A stretch of 64,000 nucleotides of DNA from Synechococcus sp. CS-1328. GTDB taxonomy: Bacteria; Cyanobacteriota; Cyanobacteriia; PCC-6307; Cyanobiaceae. Positions 34,808 to 42,394 of this stretch are shown piece after piece (positions within the stretch are counted from its first letter, which is position 1; the number at the start of each line of letters is the position of its first letter). Both the position numbers and the translations under genes were made by a program. Under the pieces are notes generated by a model that saw only the letters and a program-made list of their open reading frames with translations, was not told where the DNA came from and ran no database searches. The DNA lies in NCBI RefSeq assembly GCF_025128095.1, contig NZ_JAHLYT010000072.1, positions 1-64,000 of the forward strand, written 5' to 3'.

Positions 34808-35884
34808 GTGTCGCTGCCCCCCGCCCTTGTGAACCTGCTGAGCCGGACGCAGCAGCGGTTCGCGTCTCTGGTTGCCACCTTGCAGGCCTGGAGCCGGAGG
34901 CTGCCGGCCCTGCCGCCCTTGCCCGGCGGAACCCGGCTCTGGGTGACGCTGCTCAGCTTCGGCTTTCTGTTGGCGGCGTTGCAGGGGCATGGCCGCCAGC
35001 TGCTGCGCTACGGCCTCGATCGCCAGGGCTGGTGGTGGCTGACCCTCGGGGTGGGCGTGAGCCTGCTCAGCCTGGTGGTGAATGGCCTGGCCTGGGGCGT
35101 GATCCTGCGCTGGCTGGGATTGCGGCCCCGCTGGGCCGCAGCGACGCTCGTCTATCTGAGTACCAACCTGCGCAAGTACCTGCCAGGAGGGATCTGGCAT
35201 CTGGCCGGCCGGGTGCAGGTCCTGCGCAGGGGCGACAGCCCGTTGCTGGCGACCCCTGCAAGCCTTGGCCAGGCCCTGCTGGCAGTGCTGCTGGACCCCC
35301 TGTTGGGGGCGATCGCGGCCCTGGCCCTGGTGGCGCCGGAAGCCCTGCTCCAGGGACGCTGGTGGAGCGCCCTGCCCTGGCTACTACCCCTGCTCCTGCT
35401 GGTTCCCCGCTGGCTGAAGCCCCTGCTGCTGCGGCTCGAACAGCAACGGGCCCGTCAACTGGCCCTCTCCGAATCGTCTGCAGAGAACGCCTCTGAGCCA
35501 GCCGACCCAGGCACTGCTCCGCCGGCTCGTGTGCCCTGGCTTCCTTTTGGGGCCATGCTGCTGTTCGTGCTGCTGCGCTTCGGCGGATTTGCCTGCTGCG
35601 TGCTGGCCTTCGATCAGCAGAACGCCCTGGAGTGGACTGGTTGGCTGGCGGGCTTTGCCCTCGCCTGGACGGTGGGCCTGGTGGTGCCCGGTGCGCCGGG
35701 TGGTCTGGGGGTGTTCGAGGCGGTGCTGCTGTTGCGCCTCGGCGGCTTGCTGCCGGAGGCGCCGCTGCTGGCGGTGGCCCTGAGTTACCGCGCCGTGACC
35801 ACGGCCGCCGATCTGCTGGGGGCAGCGACCGCCCGGGCCGACCGGCCTGCGGCTCTGGCCGGTATGACTGGGGCCTCCCGCTGA
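34808..35884 (+). CDS. UPF0104 / LPG-synthase-like membrane protein
   Basis: 358 residues, about eight membrane helices (LWVTLLSFGFLLAALQG, LTLGVGVSLLSLVVNGLAWG, FALAWTVGLVVPGAPGGLGV). The motif YLSTNLRKYLPGGIWHLAGR and the PGAPGGLGVFEAVLL segment are typical of the lysylphosphatidylglycerol synthase transmembrane (flippase) domain. The catalytic MprF aminoacyltransferase domain is missing, so it may flip or handle a lipid. GTG start at 34808. Confidence 0.85.
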   Translation: MSLPPALVNLLSRTQQRFASLVATLQAWSRRLPALPPLPGGTRLWVTLLSFGFLLAALQGHGRQLLRYGLDRQGWWWLTLGVGVSLLSLVVNGLAWGVILRWLGLRPRWAAATLVYLSTNLRKYLPGGIWHLAGRVQVLRRGDSPLLATPASLGQALLAVLLDPLLGAIAALALVAPEALLQGRWWSALPWLLPLLLLVPRWLKPLLLRLEQQRARQLALSESSAENASEPADPGTAPPARVPWLPFGAMLLFVLLRFGGFACCVLAFDQQNALEWTGWLAGFALAWTVGLVVPGAPGGLGVFEAVLLLRLGGLLPEAPLLAVALSYRAVTTAADLLGAATARADRPAALAGMTGASR

Positions 35885-36025
35885 GCTGACCAAAGGGGCA
35901 TGGTCAGGTCTGCCGCATCGATGAGGTCACAAATCCCTCAGGTTCAGCAGTTTGTTGTGGACGATCTGTCGCCCCTTGCCACGATGAAAGCGATTCCCCG
36001 CGATTTGCTGAGGCTCGCTCCATTC

Positions 36026-36532
36026 ATGCCCACTCGACACTCCTGGCTCGTGGCCGGTGGCCTGATCGCCTCCGGCATGGCCGCTCTGTTGCTGTCTCCG
36101 ACACCTGTTCGCGCCGAACCTCTCTACAAGCTCGAGACGACCTGCACCGTCAAGGGCGGCGCTCCCCAGCCCTGCACGGTTGAGGCGATCGACGAGGGCG
36201 AGGCCACCCTCTATCGGCACACGATCGGCAAGACGGTTGCAACGATCCGTGTCACGGATCAACCGGTGACTATGGCCTTGCAGACGTCGGGTGGCGGTTG
36301 GAAGACTCTGGTGAATGCTGGTGCACGCTTCTCCACCAACACGATCTGCTTCAACAACCGGGATCTGTGCGTGGTGAACCCGAATTATCTCAACAGTGTG
36401 CGGGAGGATAATCCAACCTCCCTGGATGGCCGTGATCTGGTGATTGTCCATTTCAATCAGGCCGGCCGTGTGAATGTGACCTGCTACGACGATGGCTGCG
36501 ACGTGGTCAAGCACGAGGTGGAGAAGAAATGA
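36026..36532 (+). CDS. Secreted conserved protein, unknown
   Basis: About 168 residues. The signal peptide is SWLVAGGLIASGMAALLLS then VRA. The mature domain has four Cys (TTCTVKGGAPQPCTVEA, TICFNNRDLCVVN, VTCYDDGCDVV) that could form disulfides. ATG 36026 gives a clean signal peptide; earlier ATGs at 35984 and 35900 are possible. Its TGA overlaps the next start by 4 bp, so the pair may act together outside the cytoplasm. Confidence 0.72.
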   Translation: MPTRHSWLVAGGLIASGMAALLLSPTPVRAEPLYKLETTCTVKGGAPQPCTVEAIDEGEATLYRHTIGKTVATIRVTDQPVTMALQTSGGGWKTLVNAGARFSTNTICFNNRDLCVVNPNYLNSVREDNPTSLDGRDLVIVHFNQAGRVNVTCYDDGCDVVKHEVEKK

Positions 36533-37461
36533 CACGTCTCGCAGGCCTGTCCCTGCTTCTGGCCGGCTTCATGGCTGCTCCCCTTGCCCCGGCTCTGGCT
36601 CTACAGCCCCTGGATAAGACATCCACTGCAGCATCGACTGAAGCGTCCGCTGATGCGCTGATCGCCCGCGGCGGCGGTGGATCTCGGGGTGGAGGAGGTG
36701 GTGGTGTGCGTTCCGGTGGTGGCGGCGGTGTCCGTGCCGGCGGTGGCAGTGGTGTGCGCTCCGGCGGGGGTGGAACTCGCCGCACGGGTTTCAGTGGTTC
36801 CGGCACGACTCTCAACCGTGGTTCCAGCAGGCCTTCCGGTGGCTGGAGTAACCGAGTCAGCTCGCCGAGCCCCCCCAGCCTCAATCGCCCCAGCAGCATG
36901 GGCAACCGCAACACTGGCAGCCGCAGCGTTAACCGGGATCTGAACACCAACAGGGATCTCAATCGCAACGTCAATCGCGATGTGACCCGCAACGTCAACC
37001 GCAATGTCAATCGCGATGTCAACTGGAACCGCAGGGTGAATGTGCGGGATGTCAACATCCACGCCGGCTGGGCTCGCCCCGGCTGGGGTTATGCCCGTCC
37101 CTGGAATACCGGCTGGTATAACGGTTCTCGATCATCTTCCTGGGGTTGGTGGGGAGCCAGCGCGGCCCTCTGGGGGATCGGCACCCTGGCGACGGCATCG
37201 ATCATCAACAACGCTGTCGACAATGCGATGAACAGCAACACCACCTACATCGTTGTGCCAAACACCGATTACCAGTTGCTGTATGGGTCGGTCCAGCCGA
37301 GCGGCAGCTCAGCGGTGACCTTCGCGGTCACGGCCGATGATGAGACCTACCAGCTCACCGCCGATTGCAATCGCGGCACCTTGGATGGACGCAACCCCAA
37401 CAGCGCCGAGGAAGCTGAACTGATCAATGCGGCCTGTCAGGTGGCCTTCGGTTCGGTCTGA
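36529..37461 (+). CDS. Secreted Gly-rich and Asn-Arg-repeat protein, unknown
   Basis: 310 residues with a signal peptide (LAGLSLLLAGFMAAPLAPALA). A Gly-Gly-Val-Arg repeat region (about 48-85) gives way to an Asn-Arg-Asp/Asn-Val repeat (about 128-170), then a Trp/Gly segment (GWGYARPWNTGWYNG), a hydrophobic helix (AALWGIGTLATASIINNAV) and a folded C-terminal domain with two Cys (LTADCNRGTLDG, AACQVAFGSV). The C-terminal part is the conserved unit in cyanobacteria. Possible roles include cell-surface structure; nothing firm is known. Confidence 0.75.
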   Translation: MTRLAGLSLLLAGFMAAPLAPALALQPLDKTSTAASTEASADALIARGGGGSRGGGGGGVRSGGGGGVRAGGGSGVRSGGGGTRRTGFSGSGTTLNRGSSRPSGGWSNRVSSPSPPSLNRPSSMGNRNTGSRSVNRDLNTNRDLNRNVNRDVTRNVNRNVNRDVNWNRRVNVRDVNIHAGWARPGWGYARPWNTGWYNGSRSSSWGWWGASAALWGIGTLATASIINNAVDNAMNSNTTYIVVPNTDYQLLYGSVQPSGSSAVTFAVTADDETYQLTADCNRGTLDGRNPNSAEEAELINAACQVAFGSV

Positions 37462-37612
37462 GCTCCTTGGCCGTTCAGGCCTTGCTTCCTGGCCTGAGCT
37501 TCGGAGGGTAGGTGCAGATCTGGGAGATCCGGGGCCGGCACAACCGGCCCCGCTAATCTCTGGCCTGCGGCGGTCTCGCCGCTGGCTGCTCTTGATCCCA
37601 TCTCCCAGATCC

Positions 37613-38101
37613 ATGGCCCTTGTTCTGCGTTCCCTGGTGCTCTCCTCCGTCGGCCTGGCTCTGGGTGGATTGAGTCTGATGGGTGGTGCTCAGGCGCAGG
37701 AGCGTTGCACCTTTTTGCAGCCGATCGGCGGCAACGGTGCCACACCGATCGTGTCCAAGTCTGTGGGGCGCGGCAAGGTGATGCCCTTCACCCGGCCGAA
37801 CTGGAACACGGATTTCATCGTGGATCAGCCCTTCAGCAGCTTCAAGTTCTTCTTTACAGCCAATTCCTCTGATCCGAATGCAAAGTATCCGGTGGAGGGA
37901 TTTATGAAGTTCACTGATGGCACTTCCCTGCAGGTGATCAACGAATCCATGAACCCGCCGATCGGTACCGGTCGCATGTTCGGCCCCTTCAAGGCGGTTC
38001 CTGGCAAGCAGGCCAGCCAGATGAACTTCAAGGTGGGTGCCAGCAGTGATCCCGGCGCACTCGGCTTCAGCTATCGCATCTCCGTTCAGGGGTGCAACTG
38101 A
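37613..38101 (+). CDS. Secreted conserved protein, unknown
   Basis: 162 residues. A signal peptide (SLVLSSVGLALGGLSLMGGA then QAQ) leads to a beta-rich domain: CTFLQPIGGNGATPIVSKSV, WNTDFIVDQPFSSFKFFFTA, KFTDGTSLQVINES. Two Cys, near the mature start and at the C-terminus, may close the domain. The ATG at 37613 was chosen on the signal peptide. Recognised only as a picocyanobacterial hypothetical. Confidence 0.72.
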   Translation: MALVLRSLVLSSVGLALGGLSLMGGAQAQERCTFLQPIGGNGATPIVSKSVGRGKVMPFTRPNWNTDFIVDQPFSSFKFFFTANSSDPNAKYPVEGFMKFTDGTSLQVINESMNPPIGTGRMFGPFKAVPGKQASQMNFKVGASSDPGALGFSYRISVQGCN

Positions 38102-38195
38102 GTAACGTCGATGGACCTTCGACTTTCGCTTCTGCTGCTCCCACGGGTTACCTGGGTTGATCCAGGTGGCCTGCTGGCAATCCAGCCAGCACGCT

Positions 38196-38237
38196 TTCGA
38201 TGATCCGGCTTCGACGATCCGGTTTCGATGATCACGT
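38196..38237 (+). repeat. Three 14-bp tandem repeats across the antiporter start
   Basis: TTCGATGATCCGGC, TTCGACGATCCGGT and TTCGATGATCACGT in a row. The third holds the ATG of the antiporter frame (38228). A short inverted repeat (TGCTGG/CCAGCA region, about 38171-38191) precedes them. Confidence 0.6.
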
Positions 38238-39384
38238 CGTCTCTCGACTGGGCGATTCTGGCGATCCTGGTGTATGCCTACGGCCTGGTGGCCGGGCGGC
38301 TGAAGCAGACCCTGATCTCCGGAGCGGTGGTGTTTCTGTTGACCGGTCTGATCCTGGGGCCGGCGGGTCTTGGCTGGCTGGGCATCAATGTGTCGTCGGA
38401 AAACCTGCGGACCATCGCCGAACTCACCCTGGCGTCGATCCTGTTCACCGATGCCGCGAGCGCCAATCTGCAGGTTCTGCGTGACAGCCGGCGCCTGCCG
38501 ATCCGCCTGCTGGCGCTTGGATTGCCCCTGACCATCCTGATGGGCATGGGCATGGCCCAGTGGCTGCTGCCTCAGCTCAGCCCGGTTGAGGCGGCGATTC
38601 TGTCAGTTGTGCTCGCCCCCACCGATGCCGCCCTCGGTCAATCGGTGGTGACCAATCCGGCGGTGCCCCCGTGCCTGTGCTGCTCTCCCTTCTGGCCATG
38701 GCGCAGAAGGGCAGTGGCGCCGGCGATGGGGTGGTGCTGTTGGGTTGGCTGTTCCTGGAGCAGGTGGGACTGGGGCTGTTGCTGGGTTGCGGTCTGGCCT
38801 TCGTTGCCGCCCGGTGCCGCGATCTCTGCCTCAGGCGTCGCTGGATCACCAGCGACTGGCAGCCGGTTCTGGCGATCGCGCTGCCGGTCTGCTGTTTCGC
38901 CCTGGCCCAGCAGCTTGGAGGCAGCGGCTTCATCGCCTGTTTCTGCGGCGGTCTCACCTTCGGTGGTCTGACGCCGCAAGAGCGTAAGCAGGAGGACCTG
39001 ATGGCCGCCGAAGCCACGGCAGATGTGCTTTCCCTGCTCACCTGGGTGGCCTTCGGCTGCGCGGTGGTGGCCCTGAGCTTCCGTCAGCTTTCAAGCATCA
39101 CCCTGCTGTATGGCCTGCTCAGCCTGACGCTGGTGCGGATGGTGCCAGTGGCTTTGGCGACCGTTGGTCTACGGATCGGACTCTGGACCACCCGGTTCGT
39201 GGGCTGGTGCGGTCCGCGCGGCCTGGCCAGCACGGTGTTCGGTCTGCTGGTGCTCGACAGCGAGCTTCCCCACGCCAGCACGATCGCCTCCATTGCGGCA
39301 TCCACCGTGTTGCTCAGCATCGTGGCCCATGGCCTCAGCGCCCTGGGCCTGGTGGCGCGCTATGGGCGCTTCAGCCGCTCCTGA
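38228..39384 (+). pseudogene. CPA1 cation:proton antiporter, broken by internal deletion and frameshift
   Basis: Two overlapping frames join to one NhaP/CPA1-like antiporter. The first (from 38228) runs LAILVYAYGLVAGRLKQTLI through APTDAALGQSVVTNPAVP and then loses homology. The second resumes at VPVLLSLLAMAQ (38671) and continues to the normal C-terminus at 39384. The missing piece, about 17-18 residues, would hold the NVESGLNDG motif with the ion-binding Asp of the family. The join near 38663-38671 also changes frame. So the protein is very likely dead, or the sequence is wrong here. Membrane helices on both sides are otherwise well conserved. Confidence 0.8.
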
Positions 39385-39415
39385 TCGACTCGCGACGTTT
39401 CAACAGGACCCGCTG

Positions 39416-39441
39416 TTCTCAACAGGGCCTATTGTTGAGAA
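39416..39441 (+). promoter_or_regulatory. Inverted repeat operator candidate before the Fur-family gene
   Basis: TTCTCAACA (39416-39424) and TGTTGAGAA (39433-39441) are perfect 9-bp arms with an 8-bp spacer, ending 16 bp before the regulator GTG. The position suits an autoregulatory operator; a hairpin ending the antiporter transcript is the alternative, but there is no T-tract. Confidence 0.5.
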
Positions 39442-39457
39442 GATCTGTCGAGTTCCG

Positions 39458-39946
39458 GTGCCCTCCCGTTCCGTCACAGGCCTTGGCAGCCCCGCCGGCC
39501 TCGATCCCAGCACGGTGGGCCTGCGCAGCAGCCTGCACGACCGCGGCCAGCGCCTCACCCCCCAGCGCCAGCGCGTGCTCTCCCTGTTCGAGCGGATCGG
39601 TGAGGGAACCCACCTCAGCGCCGAAGACGTGCACCAGAGCCTGCTGCGGGCCAAGGAGCGCGTCTCCCTGGCCACCGTCTACCGAACCCTGCGGTTGCTC
39701 AGTTCGATGGGGCTGCTTCAGGAGCTGGAGCTGCCGGAGGGGGGACGCCGCTTCGAGCTGACCGGCGATACGCATCGGGATCATCACCATCTGGTCTGTA
39801 TCCGCTGCGGCCGCACCGAGGAGTTCGAGAACGGTGCCGTGCTGGCGGCCGGCGAGGCGGCAGCCACGTTGCAGGGTTTTCGAATGTTGGAGTGCGTGCT
39901 CAACGTGCGAGCCCTCTGTCCGAGCTGCGCCGCCGAGTCGACCTGA
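39458..39946 (+). CDS. Fur-family metalloregulator (FurA/PerR-like)
   Basis: About 162 residues from a GTG. Winged helix RLTPQRQRVLSLFERIGEG and the recognition helix VSLATVYRTLRLLSSMGLL, then the metal site DTHRDHHHLVCIRCG and the structural zinc CIRC plus CPSC pairs. The pattern is closer to cyanobacterial FurA/PerR than to Zur. It probably senses iron or peroxide and represses uptake genes. The iron cluster downstream (Crp-type regulator, ferritin, futAB) fits an iron role; choosing between FurA and PerR needs a tree. Confidence 0.9.
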   Translation: MPSRSVTGLGSPAGLDPSTVGLRSSLHDRGQRLTPQRQRVLSLFERIGEGTHLSAEDVHQSLLRAKERVSLATVYRTLRLLSSMGLLQELELPEGGRRFELTGDTHRDHHHLVCIRCGRTEEFENGAVLAAGEAAATLQGFRMLECVLNVRALCPSCAAEST

Positions 39947-40233
39947 AGGCGGCCCTGCTGGTTGAACCGTTGGGGGAGCCTGGGGCGGAGAGCCACGCCT
40001 CCGAGAGAGGAGAGGCCCCGGGAAGCTGCAACTGTTGTTCGGCCCACTGGGCCGTGAGTGCGGCCAGCAGGCTGGCCCGGTCGCCACGAAGACGAAACAT
40101 CGGTGCGGTGCGTTGGTCGGGTTCAGCCTGGAAGGGCAGTGCGGCTCAGGTGGTACGGATGCGACGGCGTCGGGCAACCGATGGCACCGTTGCGCGCATC
40201 CCACGCACGGATCCCGCTGCCAGGCCGGAACGC

Positions 40234-40314
40234 ATGGCAAGGACTCCTTACGAGGAACCCATGGCAAGGACTCCTTACGAGGAACCCATGGCGAGGCCCC
40301 GCTGCACGGACCCC
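40234..40314 (+). repeat. 27-bp tandem repeat, two identical units and one decayed
   Basis: Units at 40234-40260 and 40261-40287 are identical, each beginning ATGGCAAGGACTCC. A third at 40288-40314 begins ATGGCGAGGCCCC and has diverged. The unit length is a multiple of three and on the plus strand reads MARTPYEEP, but the frame has no other support as a gene. Confidence 0.8.
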
Positions 40315-40347
40315 ATGACCCGAAGCCCTTGCAACTAGCAGTTGTTA

Positions 40348-40402
40348 TTGAGAATCGCTTGCAAAAAGGGAGCGTTGTTGTTTAGGTTGCGAGTCATTCG
40401 CA
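40348..40402 (+). promoter_or_regulatory. Two Fur-box-like sites upstream of the Crp-family gene
   Basis: TTGAGAATCGCTTGCAA (40348-40364) resembles variants of the Fur consensus. TGCGAGTCATTCGCA (40388-40402) is a 7-1-7 palindrome with one mismatch, the Fur-superfamily geometry. Both precede the ATG at 40448. Confidence 0.5.
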
Positions 40403-40447
40403 TTAAGCCCGCAGGTCGCCTGGCGCTCCCTGTGGCCACTCCCATTC

Positions 40448-41041
40448 ATGAGCTTTCGTTTCCTGCCCGACGCTCCTGCCTCCAGCGTGAGGGTCTCCAT
40501 CGGCCAGACCGTGCTGCTCGATCCCGGTCTGCGCGCCGAAGGCAGCTGCATCGAGGTGCTGGAAGGGATTGCCCGCGTCTACTGCCCCTGCGAGGAAACC
40601 GAAGGCATGACCCTCGCCTTTCTCCAGCCCGGCGACCAGCTCTGCACGGATCGTCTCTGCAGCGAAGGGGTCTGCGTCGAAGCCCTGACCCCCCTGGTGT
40701 TCCGCACCGACACCGAAGCCGCCGACAGCGGTTTCGATCCGGTGAATGAATGGACCTTGCAATTGCTGCGCATCCGCCATCTCGGTAACGCCGAACAGCG
40801 TCTGCATGCCCTGTTGTCGCTGCTGGTACGGCGTCTGGGGCGGCGCTGCGGCAACTGGTGTGATCTGCCCTTTCGCCTCACCCACGAGCGCATTGCCGAA
40901 CTGATCGGCACCACCCGTGTCACCACCACCCGCCTGATCTCGCGCATCCGCCAGGCCCGGCTGTTGGAGGTGCCCAGTGGCGAATCGGTGCTGCGCCTGG
41001 CACCTGAGCTGGTGGAATCGGCACCCCTGGCGGCCGCCTGA
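40448..41041 (+). CDS. Crp/Fnr-family transcription regulator
   Basis: 197 residues. The N-terminal cyclic-nucleotide-binding-like barrel (VSIGQTVLLDPGLRAEGSC, LAFLQPGDQLCTDRLC) lacks the usual cAMP phosphate-binding RTA motif. The C-terminal HTH is LTHERIAELIGTTRVTTTRL. Several Cys residues cluster (CPCEETEG, LCTDRLCSEGVC), open to a redox or metal sensing role. It starts an apparent two-gene unit with the next small ORF. A CRP-like palindrome upstream of futA (45177-45192) is a candidate target. Confidence 0.88.
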   Translation: MSFRFLPDAPASSVRVSIGQTVLLDPGLRAEGSCIEVLEGIARVYCPCEETEGMTLAFLQPGDQLCTDRLCSEGVCVEALTPLVFRTDTEAADSGFDPVNEWTLQLLRIRHLGNAEQRLHALLSLLVRRLGRRCGNWCDLPFRLTHERIAELIGTTRVTTTRLISRIRQARLLEVPSGESVLRLAPELVESAPLAAA

Positions 41042-41043
41042 GC

Positions 41044-41316
41044 ATGACCTCAGTCGATTGCTGCAGCGACAGCCTGATCGCCAACCTCTGCCGCGAAGCC
41101 GATGGCGTGCGCCAACGCTGCCGTCAGGTGATCGCAGCGCTCGGCTCCACGCAGGAGCAGCGGCTGATCCTTCGCCTGGAGCGGGAGCGAACGCTGCTGC
41201 TGCAGCGGCTGCAGGATCTGCGCGCCACCGGCCTGGTGCTCCGCCGCCAGGGACTGAGGGAGTCGATCAGCCTGGCTTTGCTGCTGGAACTTTGCAGTCG
41301 TCCCCTCTGCAGCTGA
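41044..41316 (+). CDS. Small helical protein next to Crp regulator, unknown
   Basis: 90 residues starting 2 bp after the regulator stop, so co-expressed. It begins MTSVDCCSDSLIANLCREAD (three Cys) and continues as one long amphipathic helix pair (LILRLERERTLLLQRLQDLR), ending LCSRPLCS. The Cys at both ends might bind a metal. No family known to me. Confidence 0.65.
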   Translation: MTSVDCCSDSLIANLCREADGVRQRCRQVIAALGSTQEQRLILRLERERTLLLQRLQDLRATGLVLRRQGLRESISLALLLELCSRPLCS

Positions 41317-41339
41317 CCCGACCCCCAGCTCAGATCCGC

Positions 41340-41939
41340 TCAGGCCAGCTGCGCCGGGCTGTGATGGCCCGCAGCGAGTTCTCCATCAATCAGCAGCACG
41401 GCAGCCGGCTGGTTCTGGCTGAGCCGCACCCGGCCCAGCAGATGGGCAACGTCGTTTTCCGCGTTGGTCTGGCCCTGAATCAGGGGATCGAGAAACACGG
41501 TGGTGCGTGTATCGCCGGCTCGTTCAGCCATCGCATAGATCTGTTGCAGCGATGTGGTGAGATCGGCTTCCATCTGGAAGACGGCCGTGAGGATCTCCTC
41601 AAGCCCGATCCATCCCTGCCGGGGGGCGGGGATGGCGCCCAGGGGCACCGCCTGGCCGCGGGCGACGAGATAGTCGGCAAACTGGGCCGCGTGCTGGCGC
41701 TCACTCTCGGATTCCAGCTTGAAGTAGCTGGAAAAGCCGCGCAGATCCCGCTCGCCGAACCAGATCGCCAGGGCCCAGTAGGACAGGCTGGCCTGCAGTT
41801 CCAACATGAGATGCTCCTGCAGAGCCTCCAGCAAGGAGGGCTCCATGGCCTGGGCCACGGGTCTTCGGAAGGCCCCGATGCCGATGGCTGGCAGGCTCGC
41901 GTCTGCGGCGGCGGAAAGGCTGGTCTCGGCTGGTCCCAT
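41340..41939 (-). CDS. Ferritin
   Basis: 199 residues, four-helix ferritin. Ferroxidase ligands are visible: ALQEHLMLELQASLSYW (Glu in helix A), SESERQHAAQFADYL (Glu and His in helix B), and VFQMEADLTTSLQQIY with later Glu in the C helix. It oxidises Fe2+ and stores ferric mineral. An N-terminal extension of about 30 residues precedes the fold. The ATG at 41939 was chosen; a longer frame upstream overlaps the regulatory repeats. It converges with the Crp unit and sits in the iron locus. Confidence 0.9.
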   Translation of the reverse strand: MGPAETSLSAAADASLPAIGIGAFRRPVAQAMEPSLLEALQEHLMLELQASLSYWALAIWFGERDLRGFSSYFKLESESERQHAAQFADYLVARGQAVPLGAIPAPRQGWIGLEEILTAVFQMEADLTTSLQQIYAMAERAGDTRTTVFLDPLIQGQTNAENDVAHLLGRVRLSQNQPAAVLLIDGELAAGHHSPAQLA

Positions 41940-42238
41940 GCATCGTCGTTCAGTGGAGTTCAGCGTACCCAGACCAGGCAGAGACCGGCCATGGCCCGCC
42001 CTGTGCCATTGGTCACGCGGCCAGGTGATCAGGCCTGGCCAGTGGTGAATTGCCCTGGAATCGTTCCTACGATGGCGGTCAGACATCCCGTTTTCAGGAC
42101 ACGGTTTTTAAGACACGGTTTTTAGAAACAGGTTTTCAGAAACAGGTTTTCAGAACACGCTTGTCGGAACACTCCTGACCTGAAACACGTTCTGCTTGTC
42201 CCCCCTTTTTTTCCCTCTCCTTTCCGCCATTTCCTGCC
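41940..42238. other. Intergenic region between ferritin and Cys-rich gene
   Basis: About 300 bp holding promoters for two divergent genes. The only strong signal is the 14-bp tandem array. A C6-T8-like pyrimidine run (about 42199-42215) lies just before the Cys-rich gene. Confidence 0.5.
42090..42173 (+). repeat. Array of 14-bp tandem repeats, six units
   Basis: Head-to-tail units: GTTTTCAGGACACG (42090-42103), GTTTTTAAGACACG (42104-42117), GTTTTTAGAAACAG (42118-42131), GTTTTCAGAAACAG (42132-42145), GTTTTCAGAACACG (42146-42159), and a decayed CTTGTCGGAACACT (42160-42173). There are no spacers, so it is not CRISPR. It is about 150 bp from the ferritin start and 66 bp from the Cys-rich gene start. 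Confidence 0.85.
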
Positions 42239-42394
42239 ATGTCCCAGCCCCTCGGCCCCAGTGACGATCCATGCATGCAGGCCCGAGAGCCGGTTGCGCG
42301 TGTCGCCAATCTCTGTGTCGCCAAGAAGAAAGGCTGCAAGAAGTCGAAATGCTCCAAATGGAAGGGCGGCCAGTGCCGCTGCGGCCGCGATTAG
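42239..42394 (+). CDS. 51-residue Cys-rich basic protein
   Basis: Starts MSQPLGPSDDPCMQ and its second half is ANLCVAKKKGCKKSKCSKWK then GGQCRCGRD, with six Cys and many Lys. The spacing suggests a metal-binding or disulfide miniprotein. Its TAG overlaps the futB TAA on the other strand (ttag at 42391-42394). The iron-locus position hints at an iron- or copper-linked role; unknown function. Confidence 0.7.
   Translation: MSQPLGPSDDPCMQAREPVARVANLCVAKKKGCKKSKCSKWKGGQCRCGRD

Larger units (their letters stand above)
39947..40447. other. Gene-poor 500-bp stretch with repeats and regulatory sites
   Basis: No confident gene. A 66-codon minus-strand frame (39900-40100, starting MFRLRGDRASLLAAL) is the best candidate but overlaps the regulator and lacks a domain. 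The second half holds a 27-bp tandem repeat and two Fur-like boxes, listed separately. Confidence 0.5.

Noticed and set aside
42090-42173. CRISPR array
   Set aside because: Units are 14 bp and directly adjacent with no unique spacers, and no cas genes are present.
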